The notes beneath the pieces are model-generated. The model saw only the letters and a program-made list of their open reading frames with translations. It did no database searches and was not told where the DNA came from. Made by a program: the position numbers and the translations under genes. A DNA stretch of 64,000 bases, taken from contig NZ_RZGZ01000001.1 of the NCBI RefSeq assembly GCF_003990045.1, positions 1 to 64,000 of the forward strand, given 5' to 3'. The stretch is from Labedella endophytica. Its GTDB lineage: Bacteria; Actinomycetota; Actinomycetes; Actinomycetales; Microbacteriaceae. Positions 20,916 through 31,450 of the stretch are shown one piece after another; position 1 is the first letter of the stretch, and every line of letters starts with the position of its first letter.

Positions 20916-20933
20916 CATTACATCGATGTAATG
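20916..20933. promoter_or_regulatory. LacI-type operator of the arabinoside operon
   Basis: CATTACATCGATGTAATG is a perfect 18-bp palindrome with the central CG of LacI/GalR operators, 41 bp upstream of the binding-protein start. A plausible minus-strand -35 (TTGCGA) and -10 (TAATGC) overlap it, so repressor binding would block the polymerase. The cognate regulator is outside the window or elsewhere. Confidence 0.75.
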
Positions 20934-21012
20934 GGTTCGCAAGAGGCTTGAGATCACGGTCCGGGCCCAATTGCGTGACGGTGCTCTCACTGGGCACCGT
21001 GAGAGTGCTCGT

Positions 21013-21897
21013 TCAGTACGCCAGGATCTCCAAGAACGTCTGCTCGGTGACGATCTCCACGGACTGGCCCTTGGATGCAAGCTCCTGCGCCTTCAGGATT
21101 TTCGAACTCAGCGTGGCGCCGGGACGAAGCGTGGCGGGATCGAACCCGCCCATCACGACGAGGGTCGTCTTCTTCGTGACGCCCCCCGAGATACTCGCGC
21201 CGTACGAGGCGACGATGTCCTGGGCCTTCGTGCGCGAGTAGCTGTCGAGATCGCCCGAGAAGCACACCACTTCGCCGAACAGCGGATGGGCCGGATCTGC
21301 CGAGATACTCGCCTGTGGGAGATCGGACTTCTTCGTGTACGCGCCGACGCGGGTGCGAATGCGGGAAGGCATCGACTCGAACAGGGCGTCCAGGGTCTCT
21401 GCGCCTCGCTCCTCGGCCACTCGCAGAGTGATGAGAGCGCACGCGAGCGAGTCGGCGCCGGCTTCGTGGTGGTTGAAGTCGGGGAGGCCGAAGTGCTCGA
21501 CCACGAGAGGGAGTCTGTGGCTGGGGAGCTTGCAGTGGTGCCGGACCACCGCGAGCGCGTCTCGGAACTCGAGGCCGGCGTCCGCGGTTCCGGTGAGCCG
21601 ATTCGCGGCGTTGTAGACACCCTTGTCGAATGGGCTGTAGGCGACGAGCGGGAGTCCTCCGGAGTAGCGTCCGATGTGCTCCAGCATCAGAGGCCAAGAC
21701 GGCGCATCCGCGACATGTTCCGGCCCAATGCCGTGGATGTACGTGTTCGTGAAGTCCAAGCCGGTCGGTGGATTGACGAACCAGGAGTCGGTGGCGACCA
21801 CTCGGCCGTCCGTGACCTTCGTCAGCCCGACGGCGCAGACGGAGCCGCGATCGAAGTTGGCGGTCTCGAAATCGATGGCGACGAAGCTCAAGGGCAT
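21013..21897 (-). CDS. DEDDh 3'-5' exonuclease with C-terminal BRCT domain
   Basis: Protein of 294 residues. The N-terminal DnaQ-like exonuclease has FVAIDFETAN (metal ligands Asp9 and Glu11), a central YSPFDKGVYN motif, and HHEAGADSLACA supplying the His and Asp of the DEDDh set. A BRCT domain follows (about 195-290: VVCFSGDL..., VTKKTTLVVMGGFDP), as in the BRCT-containing DnaQ-family proteins of actinobacteria. A role in DNA repair or end trimming is likely but unproven. The ATG at 21897 was preferred to one at 21933 because TAGGCT lies 7 nt upstream (leaderless). It is divergent from the coiled-coil/nuclease operon, which makes a functional link conceivable. Confidence 0.85.
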   Translation of the reverse strand: MPLSFVAIDFETANFDRGSVCAVGLTKVTDGRVVATDSWFVNPPTGLDFTNTYIHGIGPEHVADAPSWPLMLEHIGRYSGGLPLVAYSPFDKGVYNAANRLTGTADAGLEFRDALAVVRHHCKLPSHRLPLVVEHFGLPDFNHHEAGADSLACALITLRVAEERGAETLDALFESMPSRIRTRVGAYTKKSDLPQASISADPAHPLFGEVVCFSGDLDSYSRTKAQDIVASYGASISGGVTKKTTLVVMGGFDPATLRPGATLSSKILKAQELASKGQSVEIVTEQTFLEILAY

Positions 21898-22069
21898 GGG
21901 GTGAAGCCTATGGAGTAGGGGTCGAGTGTTCATTCCCCCAAGCGGGGCTGACGCGGATACAGCCCGTCGGTGTGCTGCTGGCCTGATTGTCCCGTGGACG
22001 CCACAATGGGGTAGGTGTCACATGGTCTATGCAGACGCATAGGATGTGGCCAATCAAAGGGGAAATTAG

Positions 22070-23314
22070 ATGGCTCGTCGCGGATTCTTGGCGGAGATGC
22101 AGCATCAGGCGAAGCTTGCTGAGCAGCGACAGCGCGCGGCATCGCGGGAGTACGAGGCGCGGCGCCGTGCAGTAGAGCAGGCGAACCGAGCGGCCGAGCG
22201 TGCGCAGGCTGCGGCGACGCGAGCGTCGGAGGCGGATCGCAAGCGGCTCGAGAAGGAAGCAATCGCAGCGTACGTCGCCGCTATGCAAGCTGGCGTCGAA
22301 CAGCGGAACGCTGATCTACAAGAGCAGTATGCCGAGATCGATGGGCTTCTCTCCGCGACTCTCGCGGTCGACGACTTCGTAGATCTCGAGCAACTTCGCG
22401 TGCGAGTGCAACACCCTGCCTTCCCTCGGCCCGATCTTCGTGCGCCTCTTCCGGTACCCGCGCCCATCCCCGACCCTCCTCTTCCAGTGCAGCACCAGCC
22501 CGCGGCGCCCACCGGGCTTTTTGGCAAGAAGAAGAAGTGGGCCGACGCGCAGGCCGCCGCAGCACATCAGTACGCGCAGGACTATTACGTCTGGCAAGCC
22601 GCCACGGCATCCCTTCCGCAACGGCGTGCAGCGCAGGCGGACCAGTATGCCGCCGCAGAAAAACAGCGCCAGCTTGAGTTTTCTCGAGTAGAGACAAGGT
22701 ACGCACAAGAATCCGCTGAGCGGGATGCCGCGGCAGCCGCGCAGAACGCCGAACTTGACGAGCTGATCTCGGGCCTGGCATACGGTGCGGTGGACGCAGT
22801 TCAGGAATACGTGAGCATCGTCCTCGCGAACTCGGTGTACCCCGAATGGTTCCCGGTTTCGCACTCGGCCGTCTTCGATCCGTCATCTGCCGAGCTGAGC
22901 CTCCGCGTCTCTATCCCGGGCCCGGACAAAGTGCCCACGGTCAAGGCGTATCGCTACGTGCGAGCCTCCGACGAAGTAACGTCGTCGCCGTTGCCGCAGA
23001 AGGATCTGAAGGAGCGATACTCCGGAGTCGTCCACAACGTGGCGCTCCGCAGCATGCACGAGATCTTCGAAGCCGACCGCCGGGGCCTCATTCGAGCTAT
23101 CTCATTGGAACTCGGCACAGAGACGACCAATCCGGCCACCGGCCGAGAGACTTACGTCCCCTTCGTGGCTGCAGCCGTGACGCGTGACCTGTTCATGGAG
23201 CTTGATCTGTCCGCTGTTGTGCCATCGGCAACCTTGGAGCACCTCGGTGCCGTCGTGTCGAAGAATCCGTTCTCCTTGGCAGCGATCACTCCCGGCGGTG
23301 TTCGAAAGGTATGA
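22070..23314 (+). CDS. Conserved coiled-coil protein of unknown function, partner of DUF4041 nuclease
   Basis: Protein of 414 residues that I recognise as a conserved actinobacterial family without known function. Residues 1-100 are a charged Ala/Arg/Glu/Gln coiled coil (GFLAEMQHQAKLAEQRQR...). Then come a Pro-rich linker (PVPAPIPDPPLPV), a GLFGKKKK basic patch, a second Ala/Gln coiled coil (about 155-230), and a folded C-terminal domain (GAVDAVQEYVSIVL, YPEWFPVSHSAVFDP, PGPDKVPTVKAY, MHEIFEADRRGLI). No membrane segment or catalytic motif is obvious. AAGGGGA precedes the ATG. Its stop overlaps the start of the DUF4041/GIY-YIG gene by 4 bp, so the two products are probably made together. Codon use is less GC-biased than in flanking genes. 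Confidence 0.75.
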   Translation: MARRGFLAEMQHQAKLAEQRQRAASREYEARRRAVEQANRAAERAQAAATRASEADRKRLEKEAIAAYVAAMQAGVEQRNADLQEQYAEIDGLLSATLAVDDFVDLEQLRVRVQHPAFPRPDLRAPLPVPAPIPDPPLPVQHQPAAPTGLFGKKKKWADAQAAAAHQYAQDYYVWQAATASLPQRRAAQADQYAAAEKQRQLEFSRVETRYAQESAERDAAAAAQNAELDELISGLAYGAVDAVQEYVSIVLANSVYPEWFPVSHSAVFDPSSAELSLRVSIPGPDKVPTVKAYRYVRASDEVTSSPLPQKDLKERYSGVVHNVALRSMHEIFEADRRGLIRAISLELGTETTNPATGRETYVPFVAAAVTRDLFMELDLSAVVPSATLEHLGAVVSKNPFSLAAITPGGVRKV

Positions 23315-24669
23315 CTGAGTTGCCGGAGATGATCTTCAATCCTCCTCCTGGATGGCCGAAGCCTCCGGCGGGATGGCGACCTCCCTCTGGATGGAAGCCG
23401 GAACCGTCGTGGCCAGCCGTTCCGCAGGGGTGGGTGCTGTGGATTGAAGTGGGTGGATCGGAGGGCGCCAACGTCTCCAGTGATGTCGCAGATGATGCTC
23501 AGGTGGATGCTCCAACCACCGACGATGCGGCTGCCGAAGCACCAATCGACCGAGTCGTCGAACTTGAACGTGAAAATGCCGCGCTCAGAGAGCGGCTCGC
23601 AAACTCCCAATCGGGCGGTCTAGTCGACCTTGACGATGCCCGGGTGCTGCAGGAGGTCGGCATCTATCGATTCCACCACCCGTTGGAAACTGCGGCGGCG
23701 TACCAGGACCGCCTCAAGGAGATAGAAGCTGCGATAGCGACCGTCGTCCGAGAGGAGCGAGCGATCGAGAAGTCGGAGCTGTTCACCTTCAATAACTCGC
23801 TGGCGCAGGGTCGAAGAATGACGTCGGACCTCGCCAAGTTGATGCTCCGTGCTTACAACTCCGAGGCAGACAACGCGATCCGAACGCTACGTGCGGGCAA
23901 CGCGATCACGGCAAAGCGCCGGCTCGAGACCTCTCGTGCGTCAATTGCAAGGCTAGGTGCGCTCATGGAGATGCGCATCAGTGACGCGTATCACCGCCTC
24001 AGGGAGGAGGAGGTTGAGCTCACTGCGGATTGGCTCATGATGAAGCAGGTGGAACGCGAAGAGGCTCGTGAAGAACGTGCCCGACTTCGCGAAGAACAGC
24101 GGGTCCAGAAGGAACTCGACGATGAGAGGGGTCGCCTCGACAAAGAACGGGCTCACCTTCTCAACGCCCTCGCTGCTCTCGAATCGCAGGGGCAAACGGA
24201 TGAGGATCTCCTTCGCAGGCTCAGTGAGGTTGATGAGGCTATCGTCGAGAATGACTTCCGGGCCGCCAACATCCGCGCTGGCTACATCTACGTCATCTCC
24301 AACGAAGGTGCTTTTGGCCGCGACGTCGTGAAGATCGGCCTGACTCGACGACTGGCGCCGACCGAACGCATCAGTGAGCTCAGTGGCGCGTCGGTTCCGT
24401 TCCGTTTTGACACCCACACGCTCTTCTTTTCCGAGGATGCTGTCACGCTCGAGAACGAGCTCCACAAGCACTTTGCTCACCGCGCGTTGAATCAAGCGAA
24501 CTCCCGCAAGGAGTTCTTCTTTGCGAGCCCTGCCGAAGTTCGTGATGTGCTCCTCGAAAAGGTGGGCAACATCCTCGAGTTCTCGGAATCTGCGGAGGCC
24601 ACAGAATATCGACAGTCGCTTGCGGGCTGGCCATCCACGTCGAGGGAGCGTCGACTCGGCGGCCTCTAG
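23311..24669 (+). CDS. DUF4041 protein with C-terminal GIY-YIG (T5orf172-type) nuclease domain
   Basis: Protein of 452 residues in three parts. Residues about 10-45 are Pro/Trp repeats (PPGW, PPAGW, PPSGW, VPQGW). Residues about 105-260 are a DUF4041 region (FHHPLETAAAYQDRL, FTFNNSLAQGRRMTSDLAKL, ISDAYHRLREEEVEL) running into a long Glu/Arg coiled coil. Residues about 324-415 are a GIY-YIG domain: GYIYVISN from 324, KIGLTRR from 341, then ISELSGASVPF, ENELHKHF and NSRKEFFF. The GIY-YIG Tyr, Arg, Glu and Asn positions look intact, so DNA cleavage is plausible. DUF4041/T5orf172 proteins occur in phages and defence islands. It is coupled to the coiled-coil gene by ATGA. Confidence 0.8.
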   Translation: MTELPEMIFNPPPGWPKPPAGWRPPSGWKPEPSWPAVPQGWVLWIEVGGSEGANVSSDVADDAQVDAPTTDDAAAEAPIDRVVELERENAALRERLANSQSGGLVDLDDARVLQEVGIYRFHHPLETAAAYQDRLKEIEAAIATVVREERAIEKSELFTFNNSLAQGRRMTSDLAKLMLRAYNSEADNAIRTLRAGNAITAKRRLETSRASIARLGALMEMRISDAYHRLREEEVELTADWLMMKQVEREEAREERARLREEQRVQKELDDERGRLDKERAHLLNALAALESQGQTDEDLLRRLSEVDEAIVENDFRAANIRAGYIYVISNEGAFGRDVVKIGLTRRLAPTERISELSGASVPFRFDTHTLFFSEDAVTLENELHKHFAHRALNQANSRKEFFFASPAEVRDVLLEKVGNILEFSESAEATEYRQSLAGWPSTSRERRLGGL

Positions 24670-24685
24670 GGAGCTTGAATCTGCC

Positions 24686-25009
24686 TTACAGAGGGATCGC
24701 TTCTCTCATCGCGGTGTGTGAGACGGGTGCGCGCAGGAGGCCCGGAACGACGACATCGACGGGACGCCCCAGGATCCGGGTGAGTCCGACGGTGAGGCCG
24801 CTGATCCTCAGGAGTTCGCTGTCTCGCTCGTCTGGCAGGAGGTCCACCATCAGATCGATGTCGCTCTGGTCCTCAGCGTCGCCGCTTGCCATCGATCCGA
24901 AGAGGCGCGGATTCGTCGCGCCGTATTTCCGCAGAACGGCGTCCAGCTCGTCCCGGTGCGCGGCCACGAGCTCACGTACCGCGACCGAATCGGGACTGAG
25001 AGTGGACAT
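24686..25009 (-). CDS. MNT-type nucleotidyltransferase (orphan antitoxin-like)
   Basis: Protein of 107 residues with the minimal nucleotidyltransferase signature LFGSMASGDAEDQSDIDL: Gly38-Ser39 and metal-binding Asp50 and Asp52. MNT proteins normally neutralise HEPN toxins (MntA/HepT) by adding AMP. No HEPN gene is adjacent: on one side is the DUF4041 nuclease (16 bp away, convergent) and on the other a MerR regulator. It is therefore an orphan or acts on another target. TACCCT lies 6 nt before the ATG, so the transcript is probably leaderless. Confidence 0.8.
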   Translation of the reverse strand: MSTLSPDSVAVRELVAAHRDELDAVLRKYGATNPRLFGSMASGDAEDQSDIDLMVDLLPDERDSELLRISGLTVGLTRILGRPVDVVVPGLLRAPVSHTAMREAIPL

Positions 25010-25080
25010 GGTTTCAGGGTACTCGCGCGGTCGGACTGCGGTCAGTTGCGCTCCGAGTCTTCATGAGCCGCCGACCCGTC

Positions 25081-25908
25081 TCAGGCGAGTGGCTCGTAGA
25101 CCTCGGTGAGGAATTCGTCCTCGCTGACCTGATCCGGCGTTGTCAGGTACCGATTGAACGCCTTGCTGGCGATCGTGTCGTCGTTCCGGACGGTCAGGTT
25201 TTCCGACGCGATTCGCGCGTTGATGAGGTCGTGCGCCTCGCTGATCTGGTCGTAGGAGCCCCGCACCTGCGCGACGAGGCAGTCGCGCTCGGGCAGCTCG
25301 AGAATCGCCAGTGGCGCCTCGACGCGGGTGCCGGGTGCGATGGGGAGGAAGATCGACAGGTCGACGTCGCGCTCGGTGAACTGGTCGTCGTGCTCGATGA
25401 CGCCGCACGGGCCGATGGGCGTGACGGATTGAGCGGTGAGCATCGGCAGGAGCCGGTCCCAGAGCTGATGCTCGTCCCGGTAGGTCGGAACCGTGCCGCG
25501 AAGGGTGACGACGGACAGGGCGGGGACGACGGTGCGGTTGATGGTGATGGACATGTTCTCTTCTCCAGAGTCGAGCAATCGAGTGATCATGGACACCCGC
25601 GCCTGGGCTGCGTGCAGATCCTCGGTCAGGCTCTCGCGCTGCAGCTGCAGGGCGTGAGACCAGGCCGGGGTGCCGCGGGCAGCAAGGAGGATGCCGATGG
25701 CGGAGACGCCGAACCCCACATCGCGGAGCGTGCGGATATCGGCTGCGTCGGCGAGCTGATGCGGCGCGTAGCGCCGGTACCCGGTCGACGGATCGATGTC
25801 CGCAGGCACCAGTACTCCGTGGGAGTCGTAGTGCCGCAGCATCCGCACCGACAGTCGGGTCAGGGAGCTGAACCGACCGATCGTCATGAGGTTCGGGGAC
25901 TCGGTCAT
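25081..25908 (-). CDS. MerR family regulator with GyrI-like effector domain
   Basis: Protein of 275 residues resembling BmrR/BltR multidrug-binding activators. The N-terminal MerR HTH is clear: MTIGRFSSLTRLSVRMLRHY, then STGYRRYAPHQL and IRTLRDVGFG. A coiled-coil linker (about 85-112) is followed by a GyrI-like ligand domain (VPALSVVTLRGTVPTY, IGPCGVIEHDD). It probably senses a hydrophobic or cationic compound, but no efflux gene is adjacent. A second Met at residue 8 (before TIGRFSS) could be the true start. It is divergent from hicA, 117 bp away. Confidence 0.85.
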   Translation of the reverse strand: MTESPNLMTIGRFSSLTRLSVRMLRHYDSHGVLVPADIDPSTGYRRYAPHQLADAADIRTLRDVGFGVSAIGILLAARGTPAWSHALQLQRESLTEDLHAAQARVSMITRLLDSGEENMSITINRTVVPALSVVTLRGTVPTYRDEHQLWDRLLPMLTAQSVTPIGPCGVIEHDDQFTERDVDLSIFLPIAPGTRVEAPLAILELPERDCLVAQVRGSYDQISEAHDLINARIASENLTVRNDDTIASKAFNRYLTTPDQVSEDEFLTEVYEPLA

Positions 25909-26025
25909 GACCCCATCGTGGTGGCTGACACGGTGGCAGAGTCGAGACCGGGCTTGGGCGCGACGCTCTCCACAGGTTTGCGTTTAGTCGCTCAACACTA
26001 GATGTTCACTACCTAAACTGCGAGG

Positions 26026-26235
26026 ATGAGGGCGTACGAGGTGAATCGCAGGATCGAGAAGCTGGGCGGGCGGCCTCTTCGGCAGCGCGGCTCTCACCTC
26101 TTCTTCGAGGCGGAGTTCAACGGGGTGAAGGGCCACACGACCGTTCCGCAGCACTCCGGTGACATACCGAAGGGTCTGCTGAGCAAGATTCAACGAGACC
26201 TCGAGCCGGTCTTCGGGAAGGGATGGCTGCGATGA
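26026..26235 (+). CDS. hicA: HicA-type mRNA interferase toxin
   Basis: Small basic protein of 69 residues with the HicA double-stranded-RNA-binding-like fold: KLGGRPLRQRGSH with catalytic His24, then TTVPQHSGDIPKGLLSKIQRDL. HicA toxins cleave mRNA on the ribosome-free or translating message and are neutralised by HicB. The antitoxin gene follows with a 4-bp overlap (ATGA). TAAACT ends 6 nt before the ATG, indicating a leaderless transcript. A CACTA direct repeat (25996-26000 and 26007-26011) next to the -10 may be an autoregulatory site. Confidence 0.85.
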   Translation: MRAYEVNRRIEKLGGRPLRQRGSHLFFEAEFNGVKGHTTVPQHSGDIPKGLLSKIQRDLEPVFGKGWLR

Positions 26236-26675
26236 GCTACTCAGTGAAGGTCACGCGTGAGCACGGTCAGTGGATCGCGGATGTGGTCGATCTGGACGGG
26301 GCCCACACCTATGCCGGCAACCTGCCGTCGCTCGACGCCGCCGTTCGTGAGGTCATCGCACTCGTCGAAAACCTTCCCGACGGTACGGAACCTGCTCTCG
26401 AACTCGACTGGGACTACTCGGGGGCCTCCGACGCCGTCCGTACCGCAGCGGCCGTCGGCGCTCTTCGGGCGGAAGCCGACGTACACGCTCGTGCGCTTGC
26501 CGAGCGCACTCGCGAGCAGATCGTCCTTCTCGCCGCAGAGCGCCACTCGGTGCGCGATATCGCGCGACTCTTGGGCATCTCGCCCGGGCGTGTGTCGCAG
26601 TTGCAGTCGTCCAGTGCGTCTCGGGATGCCGTCGAGGCAGAGGCGTCGCGTCGGCCGCACCGCGACGCTTCCTGA
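26232..26675 (+). CDS. hicB: HicB-type antitoxin with helix-turn-helix
   Basis: Protein of 147 residues. The N-terminus (SYSVKVTREHGQWIADVVDL, then AVREVIALVENL) is the HicB partial RNase H fold that binds HicA. The C-terminal part has an HTH (HSVRDIARLLGISPGRVSQL) for operator binding, so the complex should repress its own promoter. The ATG at 26232 overlaps the hicA stop. An earlier in-frame ATG at 26223 has its purine-rich sequence too close to serve. Toxin-antitoxin order is the usual one for hicAB. Confidence 0.82.
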   Translation: MSYSVKVTREHGQWIADVVDLDGAHTYAGNLPSLDAAVREVIALVENLPDGTEPALELDWDYSGASDAVRTAAAVGALRAEADVHARALAERTREQIVLLAAERHSVRDIARLLGISPGRVSQLQSSSASRDAVEAEASRRPHRDAS

Positions 26676-26735
26676 ATCTGACACGAGCCCCTCACGGCCG
26701 ACGGGCGACGCAGGTGCCCGGCAGGCTCGTATGGG

Positions 26736-27011
26736 CTAGTGGTTTGTCTCTCGCTCGGCTGAGTCGCCGTCAGGAATCTCGGGTGAAGACGAACGCGTGC
26801 GCCGTGGCTCGGAGATGGTCCACATGTGCCGGAAGGTGACGACGAGAGTCGCGAGGTTCAGTGGGATGGAAAGCCGACTGAGCCAGGGCCACCACGCGTC
26901 CCATTCGCCCATGATCGCGACGACGATACTCGTGACGAGGAGAGCCGCCCAGATCGCGAAGAGCACGAAGAAGCGTCGCGGTACTCGTTGCCACTGCCAC
27001 GTCGACGCCAT
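26736..27011 (-). CDS. Small two-helix membrane protein, unknown function
   Basis: Predicted protein of 91 residues with two hydrophobic segments (FFVLFAIWAALLVTSIVVAI and, after a Trp-rich turn WDAWWPWLSRL, LNLATLVVTF) and a charged hydrophilic tail. I do not recognise a family with certainty. The ATG at 27011 has a CATACT box 6 nt upstream, which fits the leaderless pattern of this window; an ATG at 27032 is an alternative. It lies between hicB (convergent) and the TetR remnant. Confidence 0.55.
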   Translation of the reverse strand: MASTWQWQRVPRRFFVLFAIWAALLVTSIVVAIMGEWDAWWPWLSRLSIPLNLATLVVTFRHMWTISEPRRTRSSSPEIPDGDSAERETNH

Positions 27012-27037
27012 GCTCCGAGTATGGCGAACCATCTTCG

Positions 27038-27270
27038 CTATCGGTGAGTCTCGCGTCCCTTTCCGGCTGAGTCGTCGCGAGGGGCAGCGTCCTCGGCCCA
27101 CCGGTCGAGGGAGCCGACGAAGCCGCGGACGAGGCGGTCGAAGCTCCGGTCCACGTCGGCGCCCCACTGGAACGCGCCCGCGGTCTCGTAGAGGACGAAG
27201 CCGTGGAGGGAGGAGCGGAAGGTGCGGATGGCAACAGAAGGCGACACCTCAGGGGAGGTAAGGGCGGACC
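27038..27270 (-). pseudogene. C-terminal remnant of a TetR family regulator
   Basis: About 75 codons read as the end of a TetR/AcrR ligand-binding domain (AIRTFRSSLHGFVLYETAGA, then DVDRSFDRLVRGFVGSLDRW, like the TetR_C WHG type). The whole HTH half is missing: the frame would run into the start region of the UvrA2-like gene on the other strand. No start codon with a signal is seen. It is best read as a truncated former regulator of the neighbouring gene. Confidence 0.65.
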
Positions 27271-27327
27271 GCTGGGCGGATGGCAAGCACCCGCGTTCGT
27301 GCAGGTGTCGCGGGTAGGCTCGGTCGA

Positions 27328-29841
<2,514 letters not shown>

Positions 29842-30193
29842 CTCCGCCGGAAAGACACGGGCGTTCCCCATTTGGGGCATGGTCGTCACGGCCGATGAGT
29901 CTTCTCCCGGTATGCCCGGGTCCCTTTCCAGGAGACGCCGCGTCGCATAACGTCAGCCGGAGGCGCTGGCGGGGACGTCCCGAACCGGCCCCGCGGCCCA
30001 CCGCCAGGTGATCTTCGTCCCTCACAGGGCTGGACGGAGGTCCGACCCCGAGTCGGTCCCGCCTCAGCGCGGGACCGATTCCGTCGAATCGAGCCGCCCC
30101 TGCAGCCCGACGGGGAAAGCGCAAAGCCCCCCGGACGTGCGGCCGGACGACGTACGGTCGCAGGACGGGCACGATGAGCAGAGCGGACGACGC
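29842..30193. other. Structured 352-bp intergenic region before the SQR-like gene
   Basis: No gene is seen here. The region contains several hairpins: CTGGCGG/CCGCCAG arms (29966-29972 and 30001-30007) enclosing a GGGACGTCCC palindrome, and a perfect 9-bp stem CGGTCCCGC/GCGGGACCG (30054-30062 and 30069-30077). One may terminate the UvrA2 transcript. The rest could be a structured leader of the next gene. No known riboswitch is recognised. Confidence 0.4.
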
Positions 30194-31450
30194 ATGAGCG
30201 ACACGAACACCTCGAGCGGGCATCACGACGTCCTCGTCATCGGTGGGGGCAACGCGGGGCTGTCCGTCGCCGGACGGCTGCGCCGCTACGGGATGGAGGA
30301 CGTTGCCGTCGTCGAGCCGAGCGACACGCACCTCTACCAGCCGATGTTCTCCCACGTGGCAGGCGGCACCGCGCCCGCGATGCTCGCCACGCGGCCGCAG
30401 GCCTCCGTCACCCCGGCGGGCGTGACGTGGATCCGTGACCGCGTGGAGACGATCGACCCCGACGGGAAGACGGTCAGCCTCACCTCCGGCCGGACAATGA
30501 CCTATGGGCAGCTCATCGTGTGTCCGGGAATCCAGAAGAACTGGGGCTCCGTCCCGGGCCTCGTCGAGGCGATGGAGTCGCCGAGCGGTGTCTCCAACTA
30601 CGAATTCCACTACGCGAAGAAGACCTGGCCCGTGCTCCGCTCGATGCGCAGCGGCACCGTCGTCTTCACCCAGCCGTCCGGCCCGGCGACATGCTCCGGC
30701 GCCGCGCAGAAGCCGATGTACCTCGCGTGCGACCACTGGCGCGAGGCCGGCGTGCTCGGTGACATCCGTGTGGTGCTCGTCGTGCCGACCCCGACGCTCT
30801 TCGGCATGCCGCTGATCGACGCGGAGCTCGAACGGAAGGTCGCTGAGTACGGGATCGAGGTGCACTACGGGCGCGAGCTCGTCGAGGTCGATGCGGACGG
30901 CAAGACCGTCACGATCGCGGACGCTCCACCGCAGGACGGCCCCGACCGGGGCCAGGACGGAACGGTCTCTGGCGACCGCGAGACGATCGCGTATGACGTG
31001 CTCCACGCCGTGCCGCCTCAGTCTGCGCCCGACTGGCTCGCGGCCACCGCCCTCGCCGACCCCGGAAACCCGGGCGGCTTCGTCGAGGTGGACTCGCTCA
31101 CGCTCCGCCACCCGCGCTACCCCGACGTGTGGACGCTCGGTGACGCCGCCGCGACGATCAACTCGAAGTCGGGCGGCGCGCTCCGCCAGCAGACGACGGT
31201 ACTCGCGAAGAACCTCGTCGCCGCCGTCGCGGGGAAGCCGCTGCCGCAGGTCTACAACGGCTACTCCGTCTGCCCGTTCACCGTCTCCCGCTCGACCGTC
31301 GTGCTCTCCGAGTTCGACGACCGTTACCGGCCGAAGCCGTCGATCCCGTTCTGGACGGGACTCGCGAAGGAGAGCCGCGGCACCTTCATCGCCGATCGTT
31401 TCGTCCTGCCGTGGGTGTACTGGAACCTCATCCTCGCAGGTCGCGCCTGA
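30194..31450 (+). CDS. Sulfide:quinone oxidoreductase-like flavoprotein
   Basis: FAD protein of 418 residues that should oxidise sulfide to polysulfide and pass electrons to the quinone pool at the inner face of the membrane. The FAD site is VLVIGGGNAGLSVAGRL, and a second dinucleotide-type site lies mid-protein. The three redox cysteines of sulfide:quinone reductases are all present: Cys110 (VCPGIQ), Cys167 (PATCSGAAQKPMYLA) and Cys360 (YSVCPFTVS). The C-terminal amphipathic WVYWNLIL can dip into the membrane. The ATG at 30194 begins the conserved part; the ribosome-binding site is weak. No sulfur-dioxygenase or rhodanese gene is adjacent, so a detoxification role is inferred from family only. 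Confidence 0.87.
   Translation: MSDTNTSSGHHDVLVIGGGNAGLSVAGRLRRYGMEDVAVVEPSDTHLYQPMFSHVAGGTAPAMLATRPQASVTPAGVTWIRDRVETIDPDGKTVSLTSGRTMTYGQLIVCPGIQKNWGSVPGLVEAMESPSGVSNYEFHYAKKTWPVLRSMRSGTVVFTQPSGPATCSGAAQKPMYLACDHWREAGVLGDIRVVLVVPTPTLFGMPLIDAELERKVAEYGIEVHYGRELVEVDADGKTVTIADAPPQDGPDRGQDGTVSGDRETIAYDVLHAVPPQSAPDWLAATALADPGNPGGFVEVDSLTLRHPRYPDVWTLGDAAATINSKSGGALRQQTTVLAKNLVAAVAGKPLPQVYNGYSVCPFTVSRSTVVLSEFDDRYRPKPSIPFWTGLAKESRGTFIADRFVLPWVYWNLILAGRA

Noticed and set aside
26676-26735. Terminator between hicB and the small membrane protein
   Set aside because: ACGAGCC and GGCTCGT arms exist but enclose a long loop without T-run; too weak to annotate.
27271-27327. UvrA2 start at the upstream ATG 27280
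   Set aside because: It would add 16 residues without a ribosome-binding site, whereas 27328 has TAGGCT 7 nt upstream.
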